Under the pieces are notes generated by a model. That model was not told where the DNA came from and ran no database searches. It worked only from the letters and a program-made list of their open reading frames with translations. The position numbers were made by a program, and so were the translations under genes. From NCBI GenBank assembly GCA_947002045.1, contig CAMQJB010000053.1, positions 1-13,038 on the forward strand: a stretch of DNA of 13,038 nt. Reading direction: 5' to 3'. Source of the stretch: an uncultured Collinsella sp. Lineage in GTDB: Bacteria; Actinomycetota; Coriobacteriia; Coriobacteriales; Coriobacteriaceae. Of this stretch, positions 12,497 through 13,038 are shown piece by piece (within the stretch, counting starts at the first letter, position 1; every line of letters begins with the position of its first letter).

Positions 12497-12792
12497 GTAA
12501 CGGGAAAAGCATTCACCTTCGATTCGCAAGGGCACTGCGTGAGTCAAAAAAGCGGGGCCCCCCCGGGGGTTTACGGGCGGGCCCCCGTGTTTAGCGGGGG
12601 TTTTTGGCCGCGTGGGGGGCCCCCCCCGCGCCCGCCCGGCGGCTTCCCCGTCCGCCCCCGCCCGCATAAACCCCCGGGGCGGGGCCGCCCCGCCCCCCAC
12701 CGTGCGGCATCTTTCAAAACTCCCTCTTGTTTTTTTCGTCAAAACACGGTATTCTATAATAAGTATATTATGCCTTTCAAAAGGAGCGACCT
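12497..12792. other. Gene-free GC-rich intergenic region and promoter of the glycosyltransferase gene
   Basis: No credible gene. The block 12553-12712 is almost pure G/C with several overlapping inverted repeats. CCCCGGGGGTTTA (12561-12573) matches the reverse complement at 12667-12679, and the pairing extends inward through CGGGCGGG (12574-12581) with CCCGCCCG (12657-12664) after a 2-nt bulge. After about 12713 the sequence becomes AT-rich, and a consensus -10 TATAAT lies at 12755-12760, 32 bases before the ATG of the last gene; no good -35 is seen. Confidence 0.6.
12582..12605 (+). terminator. Intrinsic terminator after second SIS gene
   Basis: CCCCCG (12582-12587) pairs with CGGGGG (12595-12600) around a 7-nt loop and is followed by TTTTT. 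It is embedded in a larger GC palindrome. An AAAAAA run at 12546-12551 ahead of GC-rich pairs could serve as the mirror terminator for the minus strand. Confidence 0.65.
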
Positions 12793-13038
12793 ATGAAACT
12801 CATCACCTTTACCGTGCCGTGCTACAACTCGGCCGCCTATATGGATCACTGCATCGAGACCCTGCTCACCGCGGGGGAGGACGCCGAGATCATCCTTGTG
12901 GATGACGGCTCCAAGGACGACACCGGCAAAATTGCCGACGCCTACGCCGAAAAGTACCCCACCATCGTCCGCGTCATTCATCAGGAGAACGGCGGCCACG
13001 GCGAGGGCGTCAACCAGGGCATCCGCAATGCCACCGGC
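12793..13038 (+). CDS. Family 2 glycosyltransferase, N-terminal part (runs off the window)
   Basis: The first 82 residues of a GT-A fold, family 2 glycosyltransferase, an enzyme that moves sugar from a nucleotide-sugar donor, often for cell-wall or capsule polymers. The opening beta strand TFTVPCYNSAAYMDHCI and the nucleotide-binding ILVDDGSKDDT are typical. NGGHGEGVNQGIRNATG near the window end matches the usual N-G-G...A/G-R-N helix. The ATG at 12793 is preceded by AAAGGAG. The catalytic half lies beyond the window, so acceptor and donor cannot be guessed. A GC-rich terminator block separates it from the SIS gene, which suggests an unrelated unit. Confidence 0.9.
   Translation, partial: MKLITFTVPCYNSAAYMDHCIETLLTAGEDAEIILVDDGSKDDTGKIADAYAEKYPTIVRVIHQENGGHGEGVNQGIRNATG

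Noticed and set aside
12539..12905. Pro/Gly/Arg-rich open frames in the GC block after the second SIS gene
   Set aside because: These are homopolymer-like translations of palindromic G/C sequence that run into the glycosyltransferase in a wrong frame.

Overview
The window reads like a piece of a high-GC Gram-positive gut actinobacterium, most likely Coriobacteriia and probably Collinsella. The reasons are G/C-rich third codon positions, strong AGGAGG-type ribosome binding sites with GTG and TTG starts, mannose-family PTS genes, and small hairpin repeats of a style I associate with that group. The genus call rests on recognition, not on a search. All twelve genes I support lie on the + strand.

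Layout. 1-260: GC-rich, low-complexity sequence with a 19-C run, then an AT-rich promoter. 261-1343: DMT/EamA-type permease. 1527-5309: a sugar PTS operon with a fused EIIA-EIIB, EIIC and EIID, then a 197-bp gap with two hairpins, then a SIS-domain sugar-phosphate enzyme of the FrlB/GfrE/GfrF deglycase type, closed by a strong terminator. 5471-6100: HAD phosphatase/phosphomutase bracketed by inverted copies of a 45-bp repeat. 6307-7314: YitT-family membrane protein. 7534-8253: GntR/HutC regulator 1. 8254-8642: gene-free, with three strong inverted-repeat structures. 8643-10625: RecQ helicase, whose stop overlaps the start of GntR/HutC regulator 2 (10625-11383). 11528-12496: a second SIS deglycase-like gene behind two near-identical 19-bp repeats. 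12497-12792: extremely GC-rich terminator region. 12793 to the end: start of a family 2 glycosyltransferase.

How it may work together. A mannose-type PTS would import and phosphorylate a substrate, and the SIS enzyme would split the 6-phosphate. The SIS proteins carry the Glu...His pair (16 residues apart) known from 6-phosphofructose-aspartate deglycase and seen in FrlB, so the best guess is use of glycated amino acids (fructoselysine/glucoselysine class) giving glucose-6-phosphate plus a free amino acid. The set resembles the Salmonella gfr operon (EIIA, EIIB, EIIC, EIID and two deglycases), but here the two deglycases are split into two units about 6.2 kb apart. Each unit appears to have its own HutC-type GntR regulator, the family that also contains FrlR. 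A CGTTATA word recurs in the promoters of the DMT gene, the PTS operon and GntR1, suggesting one small regulon; different direct repeats sit in front of the second SIS gene.
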